From the NCBI RefSeq assembly GCF_010747415.1, contig NZ_JAAGNZ010000001.1, forward strand, positions 2,914,001 through 2,978,000: DNA of 64,000 bases, read 5' to 3'. The translations under genes were made by a program, and so were the position numbers. Source of the stretch: Spirosoma agri. GTDB taxonomy: Bacteria; Bacteroidota; Bacteroidia; Cytophagales; Spirosomataceae. Under the pieces are notes generated by a model. That model was not told the origin of the DNA. It saw nothing but the letters and a program-made list of their open reading frames with translations, and searched no databases. Of this stretch, positions 1 through 9,191 are shown in pieces; the first letter of the stretch is position 1; each line of letters starts with the position of its first letter.

Positions 1-594
1 CAGTTTTACCTTCGGTCCGTAACCGGGTTTCTTCTGCTTGATCTGGGCCGCCAGAAAATCTGACCAATACATCGGGTAAAGCGTCGGGTTCTGCTGAAAC
101 TCGATCGTGTATAACGAAACGACCCGATTCTGATCGGGACGACTGCCGAGTTCGTACAGAAAATGACTGCGCGTAAATACCGATGATTGCCCGGCTATCG
201 CGTGCGGAACGGTCTGACCGTTGGCATCACTGATCGGGATGACATACAGCTGTCCTTTGTTCAGGTCAATGCGTTTGGGTTGTTTACTGTTCCGAAACGC
301 CATCATGATACCCGTTGCCCCCCTTAACGGAACGAACAGGTGCCCAACGAACGCATTACCCTGGTGGGCTAGCGTTGCGGTCGTGGGGCGACTGAGGTGC
401 ATGGCATTCGGTGCACCATAAAACACAAAGCGACCTTCAAGCGTGCTATCTGTAGCCAGGGGCGTCGATTGGGGCGTATACGTAAAGGACACCGTTTGCC
501 CGACCTGGGGCTTTTCGGGCGAAAACCGGAACTGCGCCGTAGCCGAAAGCTGAATGGCTAGGAGTATACTAAAGAGGCAATGAGTAAATTTCAT
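1..594 (-). CDS. Secreted protein, N-terminal part only, possible TlpA/thioredoxin-family protein
   Basis: The reading frame is open for 198 codons from an ATG at 594 and runs off the left edge of the window. It starts with a clear signal peptide (MKFTHCLFSILLAIQLSATA) and then has a beta-rich segment beginning FRFSPEKPQVGQTVSFTY. From memory, such a segment often precedes thioredoxin or TPR domains in Bacteroidota periplasmic TlpA-like proteins. The catalytic part, if any, lies outside the window, so the family is a guess. The gene begins 25 bp after the stop of the symporter gene on the same strand, so the two are probably co-transcribed. Confidence 0.7.
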   Translation of the reverse strand, partial: MKFTHCLFSILLAIQLSATAQFRFSPEKPQVGQTVSFTYTPQSTPLATDSTLEGRFVFYGAPNAMHLSRPTTATLAHQGNAFVGHLFVPLRGATGIMMAFRNSKQPKRIDLNKGQLYVIPISDANGQTVPHAIAGQSSVFTRSHFLYELGSRPDQNRVVSLYTIEFQQNPTLYPMYWSDFLAAQIKQKKPGYGPKVKL

Positions 595-619
595 AACGCA
601 GAAAGAGTAAATAGAGCAC

Positions 620-2083
620 CTATGCCGTTATCGGTTCTGGTTTTTGCACTGATTTTGAGATTGCTAACAAGCCTACGAATGTGAATAGGCCATTGAGAAG
701 TAATCGTTCGAAACCGAACTGATAGCCATTAAACCAGGCGGCTGAGTTTTCGTTGACAATGTACGTGAATACGGGCGATACCAAGCAGATATACGGCACA
801 AATCGATCGATGACCGGGCGTTTGCTAAAAATGCCGAAGGCATACAGACCGAGCAGCGGGCCATAGGTATAGCCCGCAATATCAAATACTGCGGTAATGA
901 CTTCTTTGCTGTTGAGCTGCCGGAACACAATGATCACAACGTAGAACAGTAGCGAAAACCCAATGTGTACGATGTGTTTAATCCTGGACCGCTCGGCTTC
1001 CGGGCGTTTTTCGACATTCATGAAGTCGATACAAAAGGAGGTCGTCAGTGCGGTCAGAGCGGAGTCGGCGCTGGCGTAGGTGGCGGCTGTGATGCCGAGC
1101 AGAAAGGTGATGGCAACCAGCAAACCCAAATGATTGAGCGCCAGTAACGGGTACAGATCGTCGGTGCGGGCGGGAATGGCAATACCTTCCTGACGCGCGT
1201 ATTCGTACAGCAAAACCCCTAAACTCAAAAACAGAAAATTGACGACAACCAACGTACAGGTGAACCAGAACATGTTTTTCTGGGCTTCGCCAATGTTTTT
1301 GCAGGTCAGGTTTTTCTGCATCAGATCCTGATCCAGCCCCGTCATCACAATGGCGATGAAGGCTCCGGAAATAAACTGTTTAAAAAAATTCTTGGCGTCG
1401 TTGCCCTCCCAGTAGAAAATCTGTGACATGGGGCTATCGTTAACGGTCTTCACCAGGCCGCCGAATGAGAGGTTTAATTCGTTCGAGATCAGATAGATCG
1501 TCAGAATAACGGCCGTTACCAGAAATACGGTCTGGAGCGTGTCGGTCACGATGATGGTTTTAACCCCCCCTTTGAACGTATAAATCCAGATCAGGCCGAT
1601 GGTGATCAGTACGGAAATCTCAAACGGAACGCCCAGCGGAGTGAAAAGAGCAATCTGCAAAACACCAGCCGCCACGTAGAGCCGCACGGCCGACCCCACC
1701 GTTCTTGACAGCAGGAAAAAGCCCGCACCGGTTTTGTAGGACCAGAAGCCAAATCGTTTTTCGAGGTACCCGTAAATAGAAATCAGGTTCAGCCGGTAGT
1801 AGAGCGGCATCAGGACGGACCCGATGACCAGGTAACCGATGATGTAGCCCAGCACCACCTGGAAATACGAAAAGCCGATCTTGCCCACGGCTCCTGGTAC
1901 GGAAATAAACGTAACCCCCGACAAGGACGTGCCGATCATACCAAAAGCGACCAACCACCACGGAGACTGCCGGTTAGCGGTAAAAAATGTGTTGGTGTCG
2001 GCTCCCCGGGCCGTGTAGAACGAGACGGCAATCAACATCCCGAAATAGGCAATCAGAATGACTAACGCAACGGTGGTATTCAT
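620..2083 (-). CDS. Sodium:solute symporter (SSS family)
   Basis: A 487-residue, very hydrophobic protein with an SSS layout: about 12-13 membrane helices, an N-terminal helix (VALVILIAYFGMLIAVSFYT) and then the family-like stretch TNTFFTANRQSPWWLVAFGM followed by GTSLSGVTFISVPG. SSS proteins move sugars, amino acids, sialic acid or vitamins with sodium across the inner membrane; the substrate cannot be read here. The length is normal for the family. The gene is between a TonB receptor gene upstream and a secreted protein gene 25 bp downstream, all on the minus strand, which suggests one uptake unit. The start is the ATG at 2083. Confidence 0.9.
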   Translation of the reverse strand: MNTTVALVILIAYFGMLIAVSFYTARGADTNTFFTANRQSPWWLVAFGMIGTSLSGVTFISVPGAVGKIGFSYFQVVLGYIIGYLVIGSVLMPLYYRLNLISIYGYLEKRFGFWSYKTGAGFFLLSRTVGSAVRLYVAAGVLQIALFTPLGVPFEISVLITIGLIWIYTFKGGVKTIIVTDTLQTVFLVTAVILTIYLISNELNLSFGGLVKTVNDSPMSQIFYWEGNDAKNFFKQFISGAFIAIVMTGLDQDLMQKNLTCKNIGEAQKNMFWFTCTLVVVNFLFLSLGVLLYEYARQEGIAIPARTDDLYPLLALNHLGLLVAITFLLGITAATYASADSALTALTTSFCIDFMNVEKRPEAERSRIKHIVHIGFSLLFYVVIIVFRQLNSKEVITAVFDIAGYTYGPLLGLYAFGIFSKRPVIDRFVPYICLVSPVFTYIVNENSAAWFNGYQFGFERLLLNGLFTFVGLLAISKSVQKPEPITA

Positions 2084-2460
2084 GAAGAGTAAAGCAACTT
2101 TTTGGGTAAAACGAGGCTCCCCAGGCTAAGAGAAAGGCGTTTAAAAAGCACTGATTCTGCGCAATACCGTCCGCAATTGGCTGATTTTTGGCTTAAACAG
2201 CGCCCAATTTTCCTGAGTAACACCGCAATTTACGCATAAAAATAAACCCCAGCCGCAATCGGGCCGGGGTATGTGTTTATCCGCTCAAAAAGACCCCGTT
2301 GGCGTGGTGGATGATTGATCGTCATTTTTTTTCGTTGACAACCCCGTCGATTTCTTCCTTTGTGCGGGGGAGTGGGAGCCTGCCAGGTCGATCTGTACAG
2401 TAGGCAGTGTTGGCAAATGAAGACCGTCTCTGGCTACCGCAGTCGAAAAGGTAATCCCTT
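2084..2460. other. Intergenic stretch between TonB receptor and symporter
   Basis: This spacer of about 377 bp separates two minus-strand genes. It holds an imperfect terminator-like hairpin near 2241-2275. No convincing gene was seen; short open frames here have no recognisable features. Confidence 0.6.
2241..2275 (-). terminator. Probable terminator of the TonB receptor gene
   Basis: Read on the minus strand, the arms ACCCCGGCC and GGCTGGGGT pair with one G-U wobble and are followed by TTATTTTTA. This is about 190 bp after the receptor stop codon. Confidence 0.55.
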
Positions 2461-5007
2461 TTACTTGCCCCATTCCCACACTACATTCGTGTAGTAAAGT
2501 CCGCCCACCGAAGGACCACCAATAAAGGTGTAATAGTATTGATTGAGCAGGTTCGTGCCCCCCGCCTTCACCAGCAGATTTAGTTTAGGAAGCCGGTAAC
2601 TGACCTGCGCATCCAGCGTGTTGATCGCCGAAACCGTACCCGTCGCTAACTCCGACTGCCACAAAAACGCGTCCTGATGCTTGTAGTTCACTGAAAAGCC
2701 AATGCCTCGCCAGACATTGCCGTTCGACACAGTCAGATTCGTAATCCAGCGGGGGGTATTGAAGGCACTCTCCAGTCCGTCGCCGTTTTCGGCCCGGTCG
2801 AGTTGGGCAAACGACGCGTTGCCACCTACCGACCAATCCGTTGTCAGGCTGTAACGAAGCCCCAGACTGGCCCCGTAATTGAACACCTTGGTTTGTGAGT
2901 TGGTCCAGAGCCGATACCGATCCTGGGTGGTCGAAGCCGAAAAATAATACACCAAAGAGTCAGGGTTTGTGCCTCTGGCCAGGTTGGCGTTTACCTGCGC
3001 GATGAAGTTTTTATAAGCCATGTAGTACGCATCGACATCGACAAAAAGCCGTTGCTTGAACAGCAGTCCCTTGTAACCGATTTCGAAACTAGCAACCTGC
3101 TCGGGCTTCAGGTAGGTGTAGGGGCTTTTTTTAAGAAGTCCCTTGTTTTTCTGAATGGCCTGATCCGTTGTCAGTTTGTTCGTGTTCACATCCGTGGTGA
3201 TAGCCGCCTGGAAGGCGTTGATGGAGGTGACGAGGTACGCGTTTTCGTAGATGCCCTGCGACATGATCGGCAGGCCACCCACGCGTTTCACCCCCCCCGA
3301 GTTGATGTTGGTGAAGCCTTCGAACAGAGAGGGGAACCGGTACCCATTCTGGTAGGAAACGCGGATGTTATGATTATCCGTTGGCGAATACACGACCGAA
3401 AGCCGGGGATTAAGCCGGGCCGCAAAGTAGTAGTTTTTGTCGAGACGCAGTGAACCGGCTACCTTTAGTTTGTTGTCGAAAAACGTCCGGCTTAGCTGAA
3501 CAAATCCCCCCGTTTTGCCGTAAACCAGGTTTTTACCCGACTCCGTCGGATTGATAAAATAGTTACCATCGGGAAACACGACGTACCGCCGAAAATCGAA
3601 CCCAGCCTGAATCGTCAGACCTGTCTGCTCCCGAAACTGTTTCCACAACACCCGCGTCGGTTCGACCTGCCCCTCAACGTGATACATCCAGGACTGTACC
3701 CGCAGGGCCGCGCCAATGTCCCAGTTGTTAATGTCACGAAGCTTCGCAATCAGGTCGTTAAACGCCGGCGTACCGGGTACTGGCCTTCCCTGATCGGCAA
3801 CAGACCGGGCATCTCTGAGCGCATCCGGTACGGCTATACCAGCCTGTGTGTCCTTGTTAAACTGGCCGGTAAAATCGGTAAACCACTGATTATCGGTTTT
3901 AAACGACTTATCGATGTTTTCGGCCATCGATCGGATATTATAGGATTCGCCCGTGTTTTCGTGGCTTCGGTAGGCACGGAGTTGAATGGAGGGCGTTGTG
4001 AGCGTCAGACTATGCTGATCGAGCCGGTAGTTTTCGAGCCGAAAGCGGTTCGTGCGCTGATAGACATTGTTCAGCATAGCGCCCTGGTAGGTATAAGCCA
4101 GTTCGACCGTTGGTGAGAATCGGTAATGAAGCGACAAATCACCCCGCAGGTTCTTCAGGCCATAGTCGGTAGCCTCCGCTTCGTAGTACCCCGTTCGGCC
4201 AATGCTGTATCGTTTGCCGCCCAACGTGAGTGTCCGCCGGTTGGCCGCTTCGTTACCGTAGCCGTTAACGGGATCATACGCGGGATTATCCGCGCCGAAC
4301 AAACTTAAAGACGCGTTACCATTCGGGTTCAGGTCGTCCCGGTTTCCGGCTACCCAGTCGTACCCCCCCTGATAAACCAGATTCACCTTGAACGCAAATC
4401 GGTTGCCCAGTCGATGAGCATACCGGATGCTGGTCTCCGAATAAAGCTTGGACGATACAGTCGCATCCCCCACATGGTTGAGACCCGTTTTCTGACCAAT
4501 GCTCAAGCCTTCCGAATCGAATGGATTACGGGTTAGTATATTGACCAGGCCGTTCAGCGCATTCATGCCGTAGAGGGCCGACGCGACACCCGGCACGAGT
4601 TCGACGCGCTGAATGTCCAGATCGGAGGGTGCCATCGCGCTGGCAATGGGTGCGCCGATGTGGGGCGCCTGATTATCCCGGCCATCGACGAGCTGGACAA
4701 AGCGAACGTTGGTCGTTGCGGCAAATCCACGGGTATTATAAACTTTAAACCCCAGGCTGGAGGTCAGCAGTTGAACGCCCTTGATCGTTTCGATGGCGTC
4801 GAAGTAGGAGGGCTGAGCCGACAATCGGATGCGTCGGGCATCCAGCACATCAATGCTAACCGGCGAACGCAGGATGGATTCTGACGCGCGCGAGGCCGAG
4901 ATGACAACTTCCGTCAGCTCTCTGGCCTGTAATGTATCGGGGGTGGGAATGGTGTCGGTAGGAACATGGGTTGTTAAGCTTAACCAAAGAAGGGTAGCGT
5001 TGAGCAT
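2461..5007 (-). CDS. TonB-dependent outer-membrane receptor
   Basis: An 848-residue outer-membrane receptor. After a short export signal, residues about 25-170 form a plug domain: a TonB-box-like ELTEVVISASR, then RSPVSIDVLDARRI, VYNTRGF, QLVDGRDNQ and RVELVPGVASALYGMNALNG. The remainder is a beta barrel rich in alternating aromatic strands and ends in VVWEWGK. There is no CarboxypepD_reg extension at the N-terminus, unlike many receptors of this phylum. The ligand is not identifiable; a nearby symporter on the same strand suggests that the imported compound is passed on across the inner membrane. The start is the ATG at 5007. Confidence 0.92.
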   Translation of the reverse strand: MLNATLLWLSLTTHVPTDTIPTPDTLQARELTEVVISASRASESILRSPVSIDVLDARRIRLSAQPSYFDAIETIKGVQLLTSSLGFKVYNTRGFAATTNVRFVQLVDGRDNQAPHIGAPIASAMAPSDLDIQRVELVPGVASALYGMNALNGLVNILTRNPFDSEGLSIGQKTGLNHVGDATVSSKLYSETSIRYAHRLGNRFAFKVNLVYQGGYDWVAGNRDDLNPNGNASLSLFGADNPAYDPVNGYGNEAANRRTLTLGGKRYSIGRTGYYEAEATDYGLKNLRGDLSLHYRFSPTVELAYTYQGAMLNNVYQRTNRFRLENYRLDQHSLTLTTPSIQLRAYRSHENTGESYNIRSMAENIDKSFKTDNQWFTDFTGQFNKDTQAGIAVPDALRDARSVADQGRPVPGTPAFNDLIAKLRDINNWDIGAALRVQSWMYHVEGQVEPTRVLWKQFREQTGLTIQAGFDFRRYVVFPDGNYFINPTESGKNLVYGKTGGFVQLSRTFFDNKLKVAGSLRLDKNYYFAARLNPRLSVVYSPTDNHNIRVSYQNGYRFPSLFEGFTNINSGGVKRVGGLPIMSQGIYENAYLVTSINAFQAAITTDVNTNKLTTDQAIQKNKGLLKKSPYTYLKPEQVASFEIGYKGLLFKQRLFVDVDAYYMAYKNFIAQVNANLARGTNPDSLVYYFSASTTQDRYRLWTNSQTKVFNYGASLGLRYSLTTDWSVGGNASFAQLDRAENGDGLESAFNTPRWITNLTVSNGNVWRGIGFSVNYKHQDAFLWQSELATGTVSAINTLDAQVSYRLPKLNLLVKAGGTNLLNQYYYTFIGGPSVGGLYYTNVVWEWGK

Positions 5008-5226
5008 ACAGATTCAGACAAAGGAAGATATCTTGATGTATATCGTTATAGTTGGGCGAATATAACGAGTAATGCGATTAATCGGTCAAAGAGATAAGTG
5101 ATTATTAGCGTAAGTACGGCTACCCTGCTTCGCTGCGATCCACGTGTAGGCACTTGTTTGGGCGGATCGCTTATGAATTGATGGTCTGAAAGCGGACGAA
5201 CCCGTTCTTCATCCGCTCAAGCGTGG

Positions 5227-5234
5227 TATCTTTG
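5227..5234 (+). promoter_or_regulatory. -7 promoter box of the sugar dehydrogenase gene
   Basis: TATCTTTG matches the Bacteroidota -7 consensus TAnnTTTG and lies 64 bp before the ATG at 5298. No clear -33 TTG was found at the expected distance. Confidence 0.5.
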
Positions 5235-5297
5235 TGCAGTCGTTAAGGGTAGCTGGCGAATGCTGCGTATCCGAACGGGTAACTAACTGAACGAATC

Positions 5298-6533
5298 ATG
5301 AAGAACAGAATTCTGATGGTGTTGGCTGGCACCTCGCTGGCGTTTGCCTCCTGCGGGCAAAGTACGTCGTCCGAAAAAACAACCGCTTCGTCGGGAGCAG
5401 GTGGCCTTGCTTCGGTAGAAACCAAAGAACCCAATTCCGCTTACAAGCCTGCTTTTCCGGGTCAGACCCGAATCGCCGGGGTCAAATCAGCGACCAGCTA
5501 CGAAGGTAAGGTCCTGACCGAAGCGTTGAAGAGCCCCTGGGGAATCACCAGTTTACCCGACGGGCGACTGCTCGTTACCGAGCGGGAAGGAGCGATGCGC
5601 ATCGTCACCGCAGCGGGCAAAGTCGGGGAGCCGATCGCGGGTATTCCTAAAGTTAATTCATCGGGCCAGGGTGGCTTGCTGGGCATTCGGGTTGATCCCC
5701 AGTTTGCGACGAACCGCATGGTATACTGGGTGTTTTCCGAACCCCGTCCCGACGGCAATCTGACGTCGGTAGCCAAAGGAAAATTGTCTGCCGATGAGAA
5801 AAAGATCGAAGGGGCAACCGTTATTTACCGGGCCACACCGGCATATAACGGGAATTTGCACTACGGCGGACGGATTTTGGTCGATAAAGACGGTAACCTG
5901 ATGATTAGCACGGGCGAACGGTCGGATCTGGTAACCCGCCCGCAGGCACAGTCGATCAATTCGGGGTTGGGAAAGGTCATTCGCATTACGAAAGAGGGCA
6001 AACCCGCGCCCGGCAACCCATTTGAAGGACAAGCGGGTGCCCGGCCTGAATTGTATTCCTACGGACACCGGAACGTGCAGAGTCTTGCGTTTCATCCGGT
6101 AACGGGCGATCTGTGGGAGGCTGAATTCGGACCAAGGGGGGGCGATGAACTCAACCACATCAAACCCGGTAAGAATTACGGCTGGCCGACAATCACCTAT
6201 GGCATCGAATACAGCGGTGAAAAAGTGGGCGAGGGCATTCAGCAAAAAGAAGGGCTCGAACAGCCCGTTTACTACTGGGACCCTGTCGTGTCGCCGAGTG
6301 GCATGACGTTCTACACCAGCGATCGTATTCCAGAGTGGAAGAATAACCTCTTCATCGGCTCGCTGAGTGGCATGCACGTGCTGCGACTTATCATTGACAA
6401 CGATAAAGTAGTGGGTGAAGAACGGTTACTGGCCGATGAGTATCAGCGCTTTCGGGACATAACCCAGGGCAATGACGGTGCGCTGTACGCCATAACGGAT
6501 CAGGGTCGCTTGTACCGCATCGACAAGAAATAA
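5298..6533 (+). CDS. PQQ-dependent sugar dehydrogenase-like lipoprotein
   Basis: A 411-residue protein of the glucose/sorbosone dehydrogenase (soluble GDH-type six-bladed propeller) family. The lipobox AFASC puts the lipidated cysteine at residue 19, so it should be anchored in the periplasm or at the surface. Family signatures visible are SPWGITSLPDGRLLVTER, GLLGIRVDPQF, LHYGGR (the catalytic-histidine region), SYGHRNVQSLAFHP and GPRGGDELNHI. Family members use PQQ to oxidise aldose sugars or related alcohols and feed electrons to the respiratory chain. No PQQ synthesis genes are in the window, so the cofactor would come from elsewhere. It stands alone, with its own promoter box and terminator. 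Confidence 0.88.
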   Translation: MKNRILMVLAGTSLAFASCGQSTSSEKTTASSGAGGLASVETKEPNSAYKPAFPGQTRIAGVKSATSYEGKVLTEALKSPWGITSLPDGRLLVTEREGAMRIVTAAGKVGEPIAGIPKVNSSGQGGLLGIRVDPQFATNRMVYWVFSEPRPDGNLTSVAKGKLSADEKKIEGATVIYRATPAYNGNLHYGGRILVDKDGNLMISTGERSDLVTRPQAQSINSGLGKVIRITKEGKPAPGNPFEGQAGARPELYSYGHRNVQSLAFHPVTGDLWEAEFGPRGGDELNHIKPGKNYGWPTITYGIEYSGEKVGEGIQQKEGLEQPVYYWDPVVSPSGMTFYTSDRIPEWKNNLFIGSLSGMHVLRLIIDNDKVVGEERLLADEYQRFRDITQGNDGALYAITDQGRLYRIDKK

Positions 6534-6554
6534 TCGACTGGCTACTAAATTTGT

Positions 6555-6595
6555 AGGGCCATTCTGAACGGTTTATTCCCGTCCGGAATGGCCCT
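6555..6595 (+). terminator. Terminator of the sugar dehydrogenase gene
   Basis: A perfect 10-bp stem AGGGCCATTC/GAATGGCCCT, with an inner CGG/CCG, is followed by ATTTCTTTT 22 bp after the stop codon. Confidence 0.85.
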
Positions 6596-6665
6596 ATTTC
6601 TTTTACCAATGGTCCGCCATATCAGGGATTAAGGATGGCTCTGGAAGGCTTGGCTTTATAGCAGA

Positions 6666-8339
6666 CTAGGCTAGTGTTTTTCGGGCCTCACGATCAGGGT
6701 CGTTCACCAACGCGGGGGAATCATCCAGGATCATGGTTTCCCCATGCTGGCTGGTGTACGGTTTCCAGGTTGGTAACCCCCCGCCGTTCGGATTGCCGGT
6801 TTTTGCAAAGTTCAGAAAAGAGTGAGCCATTTTGTCCGACAACGCCCTTGGTCGTTTGCCCCCGCCCGTGTGCGTAAGCATCAAATCCGTGTTATAGAAC
6901 CAGAAGCAAATATCGTCGCAGTGGAACGCACGCATTCGACCGTCGAACAGGGGAGGCTGCCAACCAAACCACGCGACATAAACGGGCGCTTTTTGCTGCG
7001 AAGCCTTGGCATTGGCGGTGGCCACAACATTTTTCCGGTTAGAAACGATCAGCGCCCAAATCTCAATGGGACGCGCCTTGGGAAAGTTTTTTGCGTAAGC
7101 CTCTACAATTTCGTCCGTTTTGTCGCCAAAGCGGGATTTGATCTTTTCTTTGACGTCGGCCAGCGAAATGCTTTCCAGACTGGCATCCGTTCGGTCCGGG
7201 TTTTGCTCATGAAACGTGGAGCAGATGAGGAGCGGAATGTCGGCAGAAAAATGAGCCGGGTCGCTGAAAAAAGCGCCGTCGGCCAGGTAGGTGCCATCGC
7301 CTACGGGTGAGTAGCCACCCCGTTGCAGGTTCAGCCGTTTCGCTTCGTCGGCCATTTTCTCGACGGCGCGATTGGCAATGTCAATATACTGTCGCCACGG
7401 AATCTGCTGAAGCTTGTCGATTTCGCCGGGTTTAAGCCCCGCTTCTTCCAGCACCTTCATGCCGAGTTTTTCGGCATACTCCTTATTGACGCCTGCCAGC
7501 GAACTTCCGCTCAGCGCTACTGCCTTGTGAAACAGCCCTTTGGCCGAAGGCATGTTCATGAGCGTGGTCACTTTGGCCCCGCCACCCGACTGGCCGATAA
7601 TGGTTACGTTGTTGGGGTCTCCACCAAAATTGGCGATATTGGTTTTGACCCATTCGAGGGCAGCGACCATATCCAGATTGCCCACATTGCCGGATGCTGC
7701 GTACGGTCCCGCGTCCCGGCCGCCAGCGGCTTTCAGGTCCGTATAGCCCAGGGCACCGAGCCGGTGGTTGATCGAACAGAAAACGATATTGCCCAGTCGG
7801 GCCAGGTTTTCGCCATGATACCCGTCCTGTTCGATCGCATTGCCATTGACGAAGCCACCGCCGTGTAACCAGACAACGACCGGGCGTTTTTGGGAATCCA
7901 CGGCGGGTGTCCACACATTGAGTTTCAGGCAGTCTTCCGAAACGTCGTCGTAGTTCCAGTGGTCAACGAAGGAAGCGTAGACATTGGCGTACCGTTTTTC
8001 CATGATTTGGGGCGCGGAGTTGCCCCACCAGAGCGTAGGTCGAATATCGGTCCAGGCCGCTGGTTTTTGTGGGGGCATGAACCGATTCTTCCCCGACGTG
8101 TCGGCTCCGTAGGGTATGCCCAGAAACTGGTGGACACCGCGCAGAATAAAACCCCTGACTTTCCCGTGTTCGGTGTTGGCAATCCCGATCGTGTCACCCA
8201 CGAACAAAACTTGATCATCTGCCGATGGTTTGGCTACTTTGGGTGGTCGCAAACCGGCAGCGTCGGCTTGGTGAGTTACCCCCAAACTGGCGACGCCGAC
8301 ACCCAGCGACTGTAAGAAGTTACGTCTTGACGGTTTCAT
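6666..8339 (-). CDS. Carboxylesterase/lipase family protein (type B), Tat-exported
   Basis: A 557-residue type B carboxylesterase. The N-terminus SRRNFLQSLGVGVASLG is a twin-arginine signal, so the enzyme is probably exported folded. An oxyanion-hole motif HGGGF is at about residues 159-163, and the nucleophile elbow GQSGGG places the catalytic serine at residue 251. VSEDCLKLNVWTP is the usual family signature. These enzymes hydrolyse carboxylic esters; the natural substrate is unknown. The length is normal. The gene converges with the sugar dehydrogenase gene and has no obvious operon partner. The start is an ATG at 8339 directly before the Tat motif. Confidence 0.9.
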   Translation of the reverse strand: MKPSRRNFLQSLGVGVASLGVTHQADAAGLRPPKVAKPSADDQVLFVGDTIGIANTEHGKVRGFILRGVHQFLGIPYGADTSGKNRFMPPQKPAAWTDIRPTLWWGNSAPQIMEKRYANVYASFVDHWNYDDVSEDCLKLNVWTPAVDSQKRPVVVWLHGGGFVNGNAIEQDGYHGENLARLGNIVFCSINHRLGALGYTDLKAAGGRDAGPYAASGNVGNLDMVAALEWVKTNIANFGGDPNNVTIIGQSGGGAKVTTLMNMPSAKGLFHKAVALSGSSLAGVNKEYAEKLGMKVLEEAGLKPGEIDKLQQIPWRQYIDIANRAVEKMADEAKRLNLQRGGYSPVGDGTYLADGAFFSDPAHFSADIPLLICSTFHEQNPDRTDASLESISLADVKEKIKSRFGDKTDEIVEAYAKNFPKARPIEIWALIVSNRKNVVATANAKASQQKAPVYVAWFGWQPPLFDGRMRAFHCDDICFWFYNTDLMLTHTGGGKRPRALSDKMAHSFLNFAKTGNPNGGGLPTWKPYTSQHGETMILDDSPALVNDPDREARKTLA

Positions 8340-8797
8340 AGCTCTTTTTGGTAAAGATTGACGAATAGGAACGTCTCCACCAACGGCAGAGGGTACGGCA
8401 AACGATGCGTTCGCTCTGTTTAAAAAGGAAGACAGGAGCGTTTTTTACTAGTCTGGTTCGCCGACCCTGTTTCATCGCGTTGATTGATCTGTCGATGAAT
8501 CGGTGGGAACGGGTTGCCGAACTTTACCGAATGAGGAAAAATGGTACTGTTCGAATGGCCACGTAACAGGGAAGGGGCTTATCAAGTCAACAAGCCGCGT
8601 ACGGCAGGGCCGGAAGCGAGGTGAAAATGGCCATCAACATCCTGAAACAGACCGTCCACATCCCGAACGCAGGGGTGGTATTCGTGGCGAGTCAGGCAAC
8701 TTTTTCGGGTAAAATGAGGTTATTCTAAAGCCGGACAACAGCTTTTAAAAGCGGCTATTTTCCCGTAAATTTGTTGAATAAATACCATTTACAGCCC
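8340..8797. other. Intergenic region upstream of clpS and the carboxylesterase
   Basis: A 458-bp spacer between divergent genes. It contains the clpS promoter box and a small palindrome GCTTTTAAAAGC near 8741. An open frame of about 33 codons beginning near 8629 (MAINILKQTV...) ends just before 8730, but nothing identifies it as a gene, so it was not called. Confidence 0.5.
8766..8773 (+). promoter_or_regulatory. -7 promoter box of clpS
   Basis: TAAATTTG fits TAnnTTTG. It overlaps an upstream in-frame TTG codon at 8771, which therefore cannot be the start. This supports the ATG at 8798, about 25 bp downstream. Confidence 0.65.
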
Positions 8798-9076
8798 ATG
8801 CAGCCTTTTGAAGAAACCAATGTCGCCGTGCTCGAAGAAGTCATTGAAACCGACGTTCATAACCTTGTCGTCTTCAATGACGAGGTGAACACCTTCGATC
8901 ACGTAATCGACACGTTGATGGATGTCTGTCAGCACACGCCTGAACAGGCTGAACAGTGTACACTGTTGATCCATTATAAGGGAAAGTGCGCTGTCAAAAA
9001 CGGTTCGTGGGAAGAGCTTGTGCCCATGCGCAATGAAATCTGCCGGCGGGGCATCTCGGCCGAAGTGCTGAACTAG
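8798..9076 (+). CDS. clpS: ClpS, adaptor of the Clp protease
   Basis: A 92-residue protein matching ClpS: NLVVFNDEVNTFDHVIDTL is the substrate-pocket region (the usual VVLLNDDYTPM-like stretch), and CTLLIHYKGKCAVKNGSWEEL is the C-terminal half. ClpS delivers proteins with N-degron residues to ClpA or ClpC for destruction by ClpP in the cytoplasm. The start was set at the ATG at 8798 rather than the upstream in-frame TTG because the latter lies inside the promoter box. The length is normal for the family. No clpA or clpC gene is adjacent. Confidence 0.92.
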   Translation: MQPFEETNVAVLEEVIETDVHNLVVFNDEVNTFDHVIDTLMDVCQHTPEQAEQCTLLIHYKGKCAVKNGSWEELVPMRNEICRRGISAEVLN

Positions 9077-9086
9077 TGGTTACGCC

Positions 9087-9191
9087 GAATGATAAATGAC
9101 GCACTGTGAATGCGTAGGTTCGTAACCGCAACCTCGGACACATAGCGCCCGGCTATCATTCCTAATTCATCATTTATAATTTATCATTCTG
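9087..9191. repeat. Low-complexity inverted repeat upstream of recR
   Basis: GAATGATAAAT at 9087 is answered by ATTTATCATTC ending at 9189, just before the recR start. The right arm also carries extra ATTCATCATTTATAA words, so the structure is imperfect. It resembles the word-like inverted repeats before trigger factor and between rel and fur. Confidence 0.5.

Noticed and set aside
5658-6377. Long open frame opposite the sugar dehydrogenase gene
   Set aside because: It lies wholly antisense to a gene with clear family motifs and has none of its own.
8503-8712. 69-codon open frame upstream of clpS
   Set aside because: Composition is unlike a protein and no family or signal is visible.
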